Shown here piece by piece: positions 27,144-35,586 of a stretch of DNA of 64,000 nt. The DNA lies in assembly GCF_003025555.1 (NCBI RefSeq), contig NZ_PYMH01000001.1:744001-808000 (forward strand). Reading direction: 5' to 3'. The stretch's first letter is position 1; every line of letters begins with the position of its first letter. The position numbers were made by a program, and so were the translations under genes. The stretch is from Photobacterium lutimaris. GTDB lineage: Bacteria > Pseudomonadota > Gammaproteobacteria > Enterobacterales > Vibrionaceae. The notes under the pieces are model-generated. The model was given only the letters and a program-made list of their open reading frames with translations, had not been told where the DNA came from and made no database searches.

Positions 27144-27350
27144 TATATTGGCGTAAACAGAGGTCTCTTTTGGTATGCTCAATCGCTATAATTGATTGTT
27201 AGCATTAACCAAATAGCGATAAAATTAAGTTTTCACGTGTAAAGGCCGTTCTTCTATCGGTAATGTTTACATGATTTGAATGCACATTTATCCATCAGGC
27301 TAATGACAAAACCCTGACAAACTGGCAAAGCGGGGTGATAGACTTCACGT

Positions 27351-28790
27351 ATGAAAAAATTCGTCTTACTGTTCTCACTGCTTGTCGTCGGCACCAATTC
27401 CGCATTTGCAGAAAACTTACCCGAGCGCTTAAATGGCGTTCGAGCGGAGCTATTAGCCAGTGATTCAGTCGCGACTTACGATTTCAGAAAGCTACAGGGC
27501 CAGTTTCCAACGCAGTTATTGCTACCGTCTTCGTTGTTACCTCAGTCGGCTACGTACCCGCTGAAATCCTTGCAGCGCTTATATAACAATTCATTGACTT
27601 GTAAAGGACCTTGGCCTGTTACACCGCTGTTGACTCAGCCGTTGGTTTTTACTCGTGCGATTTGTAATAACACGGTGTTACCGATCGGTTGGTTTGCGAG
27701 GGCCGGGTATATTCATCCGGGTGGTGGTAGTTATGCGTCAAGGTACTTGATTAAACATCCGGATCTTGTCGGTAAGCTGGGGGATTTCCTTCATATTCAA
27801 GAGCGAGATTTAGCGCCGACAAACTCAGTTTTGGGGCGGTTGCAGCGGATGAGCCGGGATGAAATTCAGGTATATATTGCTGGTGCGGAAGTATTCATAT
27901 CTAATGGTGAGCTATGGATCCGTAACGGTAACGAATATCATGTATATGACCAACCCAAATGGTCTCCGATCCTTAGTCAGTTTGATGTGAACTTCACCCG
28001 TTTGAATACAACCAGCTTCTGTATACTCAAAAACGGTAATATTTGTTGGGAAGAAGAAGACAAATCACATCTGACTTTCTACCTTTTAGTGAGCTTGTTG
28101 GTAATCAATATTAGTTTGCTGTTTGGTTGGGGATTTTATCGATGGCGTATCCGTCGAAGGGCGATGCAGGAACGAATGTTGGTCCTTCAAATTCTCACAC
28201 ATGAATTGCGTACACCCATTGCAAGTTTGGCGATGACAGTTGAAGGGTTTCGTAGACATTTTGATGCACTACCAGAAACCTTATATGATGAGTTTAGGCG
28301 ATTGACCGAGGATTCTCGTCGCTTAAGACAACTTGCAGAGGCAAGTAAAGATTACTTACAGGCGAACCAACAAGAGCTCAGTGTACAACATGTTGATTCG
28401 TTTAATGAATGGGTTGAGTATCTGAGTGAGCCGTATGAAGTCACCCTTGAGCTCGCAGAGGATCGCCCTGTAGATGTAAATATATATTGGTTGGGCACTT
28501 GTATCGACAACCTGTTGTCTAATGCCCATAAGTATGGCGTTAAGCCAGTAAAATTAACATCATCGTATTCGAACGGAAAACTTATTGTTAGCGTTTCAGA
28601 TAACGGTCAGCTCGGTGAAAAAGACTGGGCACGATTAAGAAAGCCATTTGTCAGCGAACGCGGGCTAGGGCTTGGGCTGACAATCGTGGAATCGATGATC
28701 CGAAGAATGGGAGGGCGAATGAAGTTAGTTGGCCCTCCGACAACTTTTATATTGGAGATACCGTGTGAATCAAACTCTGCTTCTGGTTGA
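27351..28790 (+). CDS. vxrA: VxrA-type sensor histidine kinase (DUF3404 sensor)
   Basis: The protein of 479 residues has a signal anchor, then a long periplasmic domain (about residues 25-235) that fits DUF3404, with two Cys pairs. A membrane helix follows (LTFYLLVSLLVINISLLFGW). HisKA carries LTHELRTPIASLAM (phospho-acceptor His about 283), and the ATPase domain has NLLSNAHKYG and GLGLGLTIVESM. V. cholerae VxrA with the same layout responds to cell wall and host signals and controls type VI secretion and biofilm genes. No good Shine-Dalgarno precedes ATG 27351. The response regulator overlaps its last 26 bp. Confidence 0.9.
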   Translation: MKKFVLLFSLLVVGTNSAFAENLPERLNGVRAELLASDSVATYDFRKLQGQFPTQLLLPSSLLPQSATYPLKSLQRLYNNSLTCKGPWPVTPLLTQPLVFTRAICNNTVLPIGWFARAGYIHPGGGSYASRYLIKHPDLVGKLGDFLHIQERDLAPTNSVLGRLQRMSRDEIQVYIAGAEVFISNGELWIRNGNEYHVYDQPKWSPILSQFDVNFTRLNTTSFCILKNGNICWEEEDKSHLTFYLLVSLLVINISLLFGWGFYRWRIRRRAMQERMLVLQILTHELRTPIASLAMTVEGFRRHFDALPETLYDEFRRLTEDSRRLRQLAEASKDYLQANQQELSVQHVDSFNEWVEYLSEPYEVTLELAEDRPVDVNIYWLGTCIDNLLSNAHKYGVKPVKLTSSYSNGKLIVSVSDNGQLGEKDWARLRKPFVSERGLGLGLTIVESMIRRMGGRMKLVGPPTTFILEIPCESNSASG

Positions 28791-29427
28791 AGATGACCGC
28801 AACCTTGCTGATGGTTTACTCGAGAGCTTGAGAGGGGCTGGTTACCACTGCCTCTATGCTGATTGTGCGTCTAATGTTGCTGAGCACTGGGCTCAAGCCG
28901 ATTTAGTCGTACTTGACCGTCAGTTGCCTGAAGGGGACTCCCTCAGCTACCTGAGTGATTGGTTGAAGATAAAACATGTGCCAGTGATCCTGCTTACCGC
29001 TATGGTCTCTGTTACCGATAAAGTCATTGGGCTCGACTCGGGTGCCAAAGATTACCTTACCAAGCCGTTTGCCGAAGAAGAACTGTTGGCTAGAATTCGC
29101 CTTCACCTGCGCTCTGGTGCGCCTGAAGCGATGCCGAGTAATACCGTGACTGTCGGTGATATTACGATTGACTTGGATAGCCGGGAAGTTAACCAATCGG
29201 GTGACGCCGTCACATTGACGCGGACTGAATTTGAGCTGTTAGTATTCTTGGCTAAAAACGCTGGACGTGTATTTACACGCGATGAGTTGCTTGATCAGGT
29301 ATGGGGATACAATCATTACCCAACAACGCGAACTGTGGATACGCATATTCTACAGCTGCGTCAGAAACTGCCTGGTATTGAGATCGAGACTCTGCGTGGT
29401 GTCGGTTACCGCATGAAGTCTGCGTAA
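28765..29427 (+). CDS. vxrB: VxrB-type OmpR family response regulator
   Basis: The 220-residue protein has a receiver domain with LLVEDDRNLADGLL, phospho-acceptor Asp in LVVLDRQLPEGDS (about residue 51), ILLTAM and the LTKPFAEEELLARI switch region. The C-terminal winged helix shows LTRTEFELLVFLAKNAGRVF and TVDTHILQLRQKL. Phosphorylation by VxrA should change DNA binding. GTG 28765 is chosen because GGAG lies 7 nt upstream; the frame continues to 28729 inside vxrA. The 26-bp overlap with vxrA implies coupled translation. Confidence 0.92.
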   Translation: MNQTLLLVEDDRNLADGLLESLRGAGYHCLYADCASNVAEHWAQADLVVLDRQLPEGDSLSYLSDWLKIKHVPVILLTAMVSVTDKVIGLDSGAKDYLTKPFAEEELLARIRLHLRSGAPEAMPSNTVTVGDITIDLDSREVNQSGDAVTLTRTEFELLVFLAKNAGRVFTRDELLDQVWGYNHYPTTRTVDTHILQLRQKLPGIEIETLRGVGYRMKSA

Positions 29428-29432
29428 GCCGG

Positions 29433-30296
29433 ATGTCCAACTTTTCTACCTCCTGTTTATTACTGGTTATGCATTCGGCGCTTTGGGCGCCGAATGTACT
29501 TGCCAACTGGTTTGTGTCACAAGATGTGTTTACCATGGCGCATCAAAAGTTGCTCGAGGGTAAAACCAACGAGAGCTTTGGCGCGATGGTACAAGCTTGG
29601 CAGCAGTCACCCAATATTGAACACCAAAATAACCTTAATAATTTGCTTCAGCTTGCAATCACTGAAGACTGTGGGCGTAGCCTTGATGCAACCGCATTAC
29701 CCCCCTGGTTATCGAGTTTGGTAATTCAGCGTGAAATGGTGCAGAACCAAAACCAGGTACTGCCTCGTTTGGCAATCACTGGCACCTCCGAGCAGCGGAT
29801 CACCAGCATCGATTTTATTCGATGGCCTGAGCAATCTGTGCTTTCTGCAACGCCAAAAACGGGGAAAGGCGGTTATTTTTCAATTGAAACCAAGCGGCTA
29901 GAAAAGGCGAGTAGTGAAGGTTTGTACCAGATGATCATCAGTGCCGATGGTGAACAAAGTTATAAGACCTGGGTGCTGCTAACTCGTCCTCTGGCTAAAC
30001 AGCGGATAGGGTGGGTTGATAGCCAGAATTGGCGTATAGAAAGAAATGGTTTGCCGGATAAAGCCTGTCCTTCACCTGTGCTTTCAATGAATATCTACGA
30101 TCTCAACGATACGTCTTGGACTCCGCTCTGGACGGAAAATGTCGATGGCAAATTGCCAACAACACTGCCAGATATTGATTTGCCTGACGGACGATACTGG
30201 TTGAGTGTCGGTATCATTCATAGCCGCTGGCAGGGGGAAATAGCGATCCGTGATATTCAAAGTATCACTAGACCAGTAGAACATTCTGAAATGTAG
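29433..30296 (+). CDS. vxrC: VxrC-type DUF2861 secreted protein
   Basis: The 287-residue protein begins 5 bp after vxrB with a signal peptide (CLLLVMHSALWAPNVLANWF). The mature part contains AHQKLLEGKTNESFGAMVQA, a TPR-like helical start, then a beta-rich half (LPDIDLPDGRYWLSVGI). This matches DUF2861, the third gene of the V. cholerae vxrABCDE operon, where VxrC modulates the pathway. The product should be periplasmic. The vxrD and vxrE genes expected next are not here: the following gene is nnrS with its own promoter. Confidence 0.82.
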   Translation: MSNFSTSCLLLVMHSALWAPNVLANWFVSQDVFTMAHQKLLEGKTNESFGAMVQAWQQSPNIEHQNNLNNLLQLAITEDCGRSLDATALPPWLSSLVIQREMVQNQNQVLPRLAITGTSEQRITSIDFIRWPEQSVLSATPKTGKGGYFSIETKRLEKASSEGLYQMIISADGEQSYKTWVLLTRPLAKQRIGWVDSQNWRIERNGLPDKACPSPVLSMNIYDLNDTSWTPLWTENVDGKLPTTLPDIDLPDGRYWLSVGIIHSRWQGEIAIRDIQSITRPVEHSEM

Positions 30297-30355
30297 ACTT
30301 AGCTTTATACTATTGATTTTTAATGGCTGTTCTAGGGCCATTTAATTAATAATAA

Positions 30356-30403
30356 AAGATGTATTTTCATTGCAACTTTAAAGGTGTATTATTTATGCAT
30401 GTT
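30356..30403 (+). promoter_or_regulatory. Two tandem NsrR-like operators upstream of nnrS
   Basis: The NsrR consensus is AAGATGYATTT-N-AAATRCATCTT. Site 1 (30356-30378) matches the first half fully (AAGATGTATTT) and 8 of 11 of the second. Site 2 (30381-30403) matches 9 of 11 and 8 of 11. The centres are 25 bp apart and the second site ends 19 bp before the start codon. NsrR is the nitric oxide-sensing iron-sulfur repressor, and nnrS is a known target in vibrios. Confidence 0.8.
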
Positions 30404-30422
30404 TAAAGTGGGTGATGAAACC

Positions 30423-31628
30423 ATGATGCAAATTTTAGATAGCGAAAAAGAGCAAAAAATCCTCCCTTTGTTTCGCTTAGCATTCCGTCCTTTTTTCTTA
30501 GCTGCCAGTATGCTCTCTGTTGTCTCGATGTTACTGTGGGGGCTTTTCTGGGCTGGCAATGTCTCAGTGGCAAGCTATATGTATAGCAACCCTGTTTGGT
30601 GGCATAGTCATGAAATGCTGTTTGGCTTCACGGGTGCGATTATTATCGGGTTCCTGCTGACTGCTGTTCAAAATTGGACCGGTAACCCCGGTGTCAGGGG
30701 CTGGAAACTTGCCGTTATTTTTGTATTTTGGCTTGCAGCTCGGCTGGGTATGTTTACAAGTACGCCAAACATCGCCTGGATGATTGTGGACTTGGTTTGG
30801 ATGCCTCTGGCTGCAGGGTTTCTTGCCTATCCGATTATCATTCGTCGGCAATGGAATAATTTGTTTTTTGCACCTCTGATTGTACTGATGACGGTGCTGA
30901 ACGGATTGTTCCATTTCGTTGCCTTGGGGCTAAGTGACATTCCATTACGCGCAGTCTCGTTTGCTACAGTAATGGTTATCAGTGTTATCGTCCTTGTCGT
31001 CGGTGGCAGGGTGATCCCATTTTTCACCTGGCGTGGCACGCAGACGGAACAAATTACACGGATAAAATGGTTGGAACTTGGGGCGCTGGTGCCAAGTTGG
31101 TTGCTGCTGATTAATGTGCTGTTGCCTGTACCGAGCCACATTTCTGACGTGACTTTGCCTGCATTGCTCGCTGTGACTGGGATCATGCATCTCATTCGCT
31201 TTGTACGTTGGCGCAGTCTGTCAACGTTTCGTGTACCATTGCTATGGCTGTTACACTTTGCCTATTTAGCCATGACGATTGGGATGCTGCTACTTGCTCT
31301 TCACTATTCGTTAGGGAGCGTAAGTTATAGCATCGCACTCCATACCCTTACTGTTGGTGGTATTGGCTGCATGATCCTAGCCATGATTGCCCGTGTATCG
31401 TTGGGCCATACTGGGCGTGCATTGCAAATTAAACCGATCATAGTGGTTGCCTTCGTTGCTTTGGTGTTAGCGACACTTGCTCGTACATTACTGATTGCCT
31501 TGCAACCTACGCTAACTATTCAGGCATATATTATTTCTGCTGGGCTATGGGCGTTGGCTTTTGCCATTTTCACCACTGCCTATTTCCCGATCTTATCTAG
31601 AGCACGTGTAGATGGCCGTCCGGGTTAA
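30423..31628 (+). CDS. nnrS: NnrS family haem/copper membrane protein
   Basis: About 401 residues with roughly twelve membrane helices. The start LFRLAFRPFFLAASML and PVWWHSHEMLFGFTGAIIIG carry the His residues typical of NnrS, and later GGRVIPFFTW and LHTLTVGGIGCMILAMIARVSLGHTGR complete the family pattern. NnrS helps cells withstand nitric oxide stress, in V. cholerae by preventing the build-up of iron-nitrosyl species. ATG 30423 follows GTGGGTGA. Two NsrR-like sites precede it, so expression should rise with NO. Confidence 0.93.
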   Translation: MMQILDSEKEQKILPLFRLAFRPFFLAASMLSVVSMLLWGLFWAGNVSVASYMYSNPVWWHSHEMLFGFTGAIIIGFLLTAVQNWTGNPGVRGWKLAVIFVFWLAARLGMFTSTPNIAWMIVDLVWMPLAAGFLAYPIIIRRQWNNLFFAPLIVLMTVLNGLFHFVALGLSDIPLRAVSFATVMVISVIVLVVGGRVIPFFTWRGTQTEQITRIKWLELGALVPSWLLLINVLLPVPSHISDVTLPALLAVTGIMHLIRFVRWRSLSTFRVPLLWLLHFAYLAMTIGMLLLALHYSLGSVSYSIALHTLTVGGIGCMILAMIARVSLGHTGRALQIKPIIVVAFVALVLATLARTLLIALQPTLTIQAYIISAGLWALAFAIFTTAYFPILSRARVDGRPG

Positions 31629-31695
31629 ATTACAGGTGACAATATCAGCGTAAGTCAATAAACTATGTGCTCAATTATTTCGGGTAAAATGAATT

Positions 31696-31866
31696 ATGTT
31701 TAACAATGGTCCGACACTGACTCACGCACAGCAACAAGAAGCAGCCGATAAGATCCATGAGCTGATGGCTCAAGGGATCAGCAGTGGTGAAGCGATCATG
31801 ATGGTCGCCAATGCAATCCGTGAAGCTGAAGCGAAAAAAGCCGAGTCGGAAAGCGATCAGGAATAA
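31696..31866 (+). CDS. yoaH: UPF0181 (YoaH family) protein
   Basis: A 56-residue protein beginning [20 protein letters not shown] and continuing with [20 protein letters not shown], nearly the same pattern as E. coli YoaH ([24 protein letters not shown], given in part). The fold is helical and the function is unknown. ATG 31696 has only a weak ribosome site (GGGT about 10 nt upstream). A strong terminator follows, so it is a single-gene unit. Confidence 0.9.
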   Translation: MFNNGPTLTHAQQQEAADKIHELMAQGISSGEAIMMVANAIREAEAKKAESESDQE

Positions 31867-31894
31867 TTTGTCTTATCCCTGAAACGAATATTTG

Positions 31895-31923
31895 AAACGG
31901 GTGCCATTTGGCGCCCGTTTTTT
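31895..31923 (+). terminator. Terminator after yoaH
   Basis: AAACGGGTGCC and GGCGCCCGTTT pair over ATTT, followed by TTT. Confidence 0.92.
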
Positions 31924-32067
31924 CATCAAATCGTGCAATAAATCTCATTTGTTTATTCCCAATTGAGTAAAATCTAATGTTGAAAGAGTAAATTACGCCC
32001 TCGTATTCATTTTGGCCTTATTTTGATTGGGGGTGGTCGTTGTCAGGTTTAGATGAAGGAGGGAAGG

Positions 32068-32583
32068 ATGAATAACCGTTACCTCAAGGCACGTACTTTG
32101 GCCCGAGCCAAACACAAAGATCAATTGTACGGTGACGTTCCATATTATATCCATCTCGATGCTGTATCTCGCTTAGCCAGCCCGTTTGGTACTGATGCGA
32201 TGATTGTCGCGCAACTGCATGATGTACTTGAAGACACTGAAACATCAATAGATGAGCTGGTCGCTGATTTTGGCTTTCTTGTTGCTGATGCAGTTAGCTA
32301 CATGACAGATGACAAGTTAGAAAACCGCCAAGATAGAAAACATCATGTTAATCAGCGGTTGGCGACACTGGATACAGTTGAGGAAGCGGCGAGGGTAGCA
32401 CTAATCGTAAAAGCCTGTGATCGCTTAGCAAATGTACGGGCGAGTTTGTATAGTAACCATCATTACTATCAACTTTATAAAGAAGAACACCATGCATTCA
32501 AGCAAGCCGTATACCGCAAGGGGTTGTGTGAAGCGATTTGGTGGGAGCTCGATAACTTATTACGCTTTTCTGAAGCATCTTAA
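32068..32583 (+). CDS. HD-domain hydrolase, small (p)ppGpp-hydrolase-like
   Basis: The protein of about 171 residues has the HD-domain order of SpoT/MESH1-type hydrolases: H in RAKHKDQLYGDVPYYIHLDAV, the metal-binding HD in VAQLHDVLEDTETSIDEL, a following FGFLVADAV and KACDRLANVRASLYSN, equivalent to K-x-x-DR-x-x-N. It has no synthetase, TGS or ACT domain. It may remove pyrophosphate from (p)ppGpp or a related nucleotide, but HD proteins vary. ATG 32068 follows AAGGAGGGAAGG, a strong ribosome site. It is convergent with nadE, with a shared terminator between. Confidence 0.8.
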   Translation: MNNRYLKARTLARAKHKDQLYGDVPYYIHLDAVSRLASPFGTDAMIVAQLHDVLEDTETSIDELVADFGFLVADAVSYMTDDKLENRQDRKHHVNQRLATLDTVEEAARVALIVKACDRLANVRASLYSNHHYYQLYKEEHHAFKQAVYRKGLCEAIWWELDNLLRFSEAS

Positions 32584-32610
32584 AAAAGGGCTCAGTAATG
32601 AGCCCTTTTT
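32583..32610. terminator. Bidirectional terminator between the HD-domain gene and nadE
   Basis: AAAAAGGGCTC and GAGCCCTTTTT pair over AGTAAT, giving a T run on both strands. Confidence 0.93.
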
Positions 32611-32651
32611 CCATTTTCAGTCTACGGCGAAGCGAGAGGCAAGTACGTCAC

Positions 32652-33488
32652 TTACTCTTCGTCGTAAATTGTCGGGATCGGTTGACGCTTGTGCTGTGTA
32701 GCTTTGTAAATCCCAACTAATCGATCGGCAACTGACGGCTCAATCGCTTTACCCTCAAGGAAGTCATCGATTTGCTCATAGCTGATATTTAGTGCATCTT
32801 CGTCTGCTTTTTGCGGTGCAAGCTCTTCCAGATCTGCTGTTGGTACTTTAACAACAAGTTGTTCAGGTGCCCCCAGTTTTGCTGCCACTTGGCGAACTTG
32901 GCGCTTGTTTAGACCAAATAACGGAGCAAGATCGCAAGCACCATCACCAAATTTGGTGTAGAACCCGGTAATATTCTCTGCTGAGTGGTCTGTACCCAAT
33001 ACAAGTCCGCCGACTAAGCCGGCAATTTCATATTGTGCAATCATACGGGTACGGGCTTTAACATTTCCTTTCACAAAGTCGATAGCACCTTGGCTCTCAG
33101 GAATCAGGCCGGTACCATCCAGTGCCAACAGAGTACTCGCATGGGTACCATCTACGCCGTCTTTGATGTTTACGCTAACGGAATGGCTAGGCTTGATAAA
33201 TGACAATGCGAGCTGAGCCTCATCTTCATCTTTTTGCTCGCCATAAGGTAAACGTACGGCAATGAATTGATAGTCACTGGTTTGCTCGGCAGTATTCAAA
33301 CCTTCAACGGCGAGTTGTGCAAGTCGGCCTAGTGTGGTTGAGTCAACCCCACCGCTAATACCCAAAACCAGTGATTTGCATCCTGATTGCTTGAGTTTCT
33401 CCTGAATGAACGCAATTCGACGCTCAATTTCAAAGTCCGTATCAATTTCTGGTAATACGCGCATTTCATCGCGGATTAACTGTTCCAT
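32652..33488 (-). CDS. nadE: Ammonia-dependent NAD+ synthetase
   Basis: The 278-residue protein is the size of E. coli NadE and has the PP-loop [17 protein letters not shown] near residue 45, [56 protein letters not shown] and the [11 protein letters not shown] ending region. It adenylates nicotinate adenine dinucleotide and amidates it with ammonia, the last step of NAD synthesis. It is divergent from a nadD-like gene 182 bp away, so the pair may share control. Confidence 0.96.
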   Translation of the reverse strand: MEQLIRDEMRVLPEIDTDFEIERRIAFIQEKLKQSGCKSLVLGISGGVDSTTLGRLAQLAVEGLNTAEQTSDYQFIAVRLPYGEQKDEDEAQLALSFIKPSHSVSVNIKDGVDGTHASTLLALDGTGLIPESQGAIDFVKGNVKARTRMIAQYEIAGLVGGLVLGTDHSAENITGFYTKFGDGACDLAPLFGLNKRQVRQVAAKLGAPEQLVVKVPTADLEELAPQKADEDALNISYEQIDDFLEGKAIEPSVADRLVGIYKATQHKRQPIPTIYDEE

Positions 33489-33670
33489 AATGAATCAATC
33501 CTCAGGGACTTGCCCAGTTTGTAACCATATAGCGTTATTTAATGCAAAAAAATGATGAAATGCATTAAACCTTTTGCAAAATATGCGATAACTCTATTCA
33601 AGGATCAATCTTCTTACGCTAAATAAGCAAAATAATCAGTAAATCGGAACAAAAAAAGGACATTCCAGCC

Positions 33671-34192
33671 ATGACAGCATCAATTGCCATTTTCGGTAGT
33701 GCGTTTAACCCACCGAGTCTTGGCCATAAGTCAGTCATCGAACGTTTAACGCATTTTGATAAAGTTATTCTACTTCCTAGCTACAGCCATGCTTGGGGCA
33801 AGCAGATGTTAGACTATGACGCCCGTTGTAATCTGGTTGAAGCTTTCATCGAAGACTTGGCGCAGGATAACCTCGAACTATCAACCTTAGAACGCGATAT
33901 GGCAATAGGTGATGAGGCAATCACGACTTTTGCGGTGCTTGAAGCTTTTGAAGGTATCTACCCGGGGGTAAATTTGACGTTTGTCGTTGGCCCGGATAAC
34001 TTTCTCAATTTTGGAAAATTCTACAAAGCTGATGAGATTACTCAGCGCTGGCAGGTGCTTGCGTGCCCTGAAACAGTGAAGGTACGCAGTACGCAAATTC
34101 GTGAGCATATTGTCAATAGTCGTGAAGTATCACATTTAACAACCCGTAAAGTTGCTAAAATGATTGGTGATAATGAGTGGTATGCCAAGTAA
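33671..34192 (+). CDS. NadD-like nucleotidyltransferase
   Basis: The 173-residue protein has the adenylyltransferase start IAIFGSAFNPPSLGHKSVIE, where SLGH replaces the usual HxGH-type motif, and the C-terminal VRSTQIREHI, equivalent to ISSTxIR. VVGPDNFLNFGKF stands where NadD has its GxDxF segment. It should join ATP with nicotinate (or nicotinamide) mononucleotide. Vibrios have another, housekeeping NadD elsewhere, so this is probably a paralogue, and its position opposite nadE supports an NAD role. The first His of the motif is replaced by Ser, which may change activity. Confidence 0.8.
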   Translation: MTASIAIFGSAFNPPSLGHKSVIERLTHFDKVILLPSYSHAWGKQMLDYDARCNLVEAFIEDLAQDNLELSTLERDMAIGDEAITTFAVLEAFEGIYPGVNLTFVVGPDNFLNFGKFYKADEITQRWQVLACPETVKVRSTQIREHIVNSREVSHLTTRKVAKMIGDNEWYAK

Positions 34193-34242
34193 GCATTCTA
34201 GGGTGTTAGTTATATTGTGGTGAGTTCGTTTAAGTAGTAATC

Positions 34243-34704
34243 ATGATTGTGTTGAATTTATCTGCCGGACTGTTGTTTTCAACAATATATTTTAATACTT
34301 CGATGTGTAACTCTGTCGTTGAATGCTCTCCACTTGACATATATGAAACTCATCGCCATATCGAGACATCATCAGCACCGGTTATCAGTGAATGGAGAAC
34401 GGTAGAGCAACCCAAAGAGAGCTTTTGGGATAACTGGGCTCGACAACTCGACTCCCCATTTTTATCTTCGAATGTATCATCAAGCTTTTATGGATTGGGT
34501 GTTTGGATGCCTGATAAATTTGCTGACGATGATTTTCTGGACGTGGAAGAAGTCAAAGAACTAATAAAAAAATACGGCCTACAAATGAGTTTTGGTATTG
34601 GCGGAGAAAACGGTCAATCACCAAGGCTAAGGTTTGACTATCGTTGGCACGAGGACCGTAACCTCGAAGATGTTTTTATCCAGGTCGAAATCCCTTTTCA
34701 GTAA
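34243..34704 (+). CDS. Hypothetical protein, possibly exported
   Basis: The 153-residue product begins with a hydrophobic stretch (IVLNLSAGLLFSTIYF) that could be a signal peptide or anchor, then a polar region with Trp-rich ESFWDNWARQLDSPF, FYGLGVWMPDKF and a C-terminal beta-like RLRFDYRWHE. I do not recognise it. The ribosome site before ATG 34243 is weak. It lies between the nadD-like gene and a convergent lipoprotein gene, ending 4 bp from the latter, so the two share a terminus. Confidence 0.6.
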   Translation: MIVLNLSAGLLFSTIYFNTSMCNSVVECSPLDIYETHRHIETSSAPVISEWRTVEQPKESFWDNWARQLDSPFLSSNVSSSFYGLGVWMPDKFADDDFLDVEEVKELIKKYGLQMSFGIGGENGQSPRLRFDYRWHEDRNLEDVFIQVEIPFQ

Positions 34705-34708
34705 CCTG

Positions 34709-35350
34709 TCAGTCAACGTCATTATCAATAACCTTAGAGGCGAGTTTATTCGCTTCATAACCTTCTAATTCGGCGTTATAGAAACTGAGTGCTTGAATTG
34801 CAGGGAAGCGCTTAGCCATCAACGGCTGATCCCTTTCTGCGGCATAACTATGATGGACGATAGCGAAACCACTGGGATACGGGGTATTCCAGAGTCGACT
34901 GTTCGCAACCAAGCTTGAGGTGATGAACTGTCCGATATAAGTGACTCTGGCAGCGGTTACGTTAAAGAAAATGCCGAGGTTATCATTGGATTTCGAATGA
35001 ACAGTCTTGCGTCCATTCGTCCCTTTGAATATCACCTGATGGATTTCATATCGGCCTTCCGGCAATGCGGTTACAAAAATTTGGCCTTTGTCTGTACTTG
35101 ATTGAAAATCCGATTTTGTCGTATTGGGAGTCGATACAAGGATATGCTCTGATTGACCAACAGGACGAATAAACAGGGTAGTAATGATCCCTTCACCGGT
35201 GGATGGCCATTCTGTCGTAACGCCAAGGCTTCCAGCAAGATACCCTTTTGCTGCGGTTGTATTAGCGATACTGTCAGGGACATTTAGGTTTATCCCTGAG
35301 CTGCAGCCCCAAATGAACAAACAACATATCAACATAGTGAAGCGTTTCAT
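34709..35350 (-). CDS. Putative lipoprotein of unknown function
   Basis: The 213-residue product starts MKRFTMLICCLFIWGCSSG, with a lipobox ending IWGC, so acylation at Cys16 is expected. The mature part is beta-rich (GEGIITTLFIRPVG, LPEGRYEIHQVIFKG, AARVTYIGQFITSS), suggesting an immunoglobulin- or transthyretin-like fold. I do not recognise a named family. It is divergent from the histidine kinase at 35587, with 236 bp between them, and could be a partner or target; this is only positional. Confidence 0.72.
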   Translation of the reverse strand: MKRFTMLICCLFIWGCSSGINLNVPDSIANTTAAKGYLAGSLGVTTEWPSTGEGIITTLFIRPVGQSEHILVSTPNTTKSDFQSSTDKGQIFVTALPEGRYEIHQVIFKGTNGRKTVHSKSNDNLGIFFNVTAARVTYIGQFITSSLVANSRLWNTPYPSGFAIVHHSYAAERDQPLMAKRFPAIQALSFYNAELEGYEANKLASKVIDNDVD

Positions 35351-35586
35351 CTCTTGCGTCCTTGCAAATGTACGTGTCTATTACTTTTCGATATATCAAA
35401 AGTAATTAAACATCATACTTAGTAAATAAGACAGTTGTGTAAACTAAATTTGTTAATTTGATACCTGAATTTAGTTAAATATGGTGCAATCTTACCTTGT
35501 TTGCTTCATTTTGGGATTTGCCCCGAAAGTACTCAATAATGTGTGTTGCTTATGTTACTCTAGCAAAAAATGCCACGTTATTAGTA

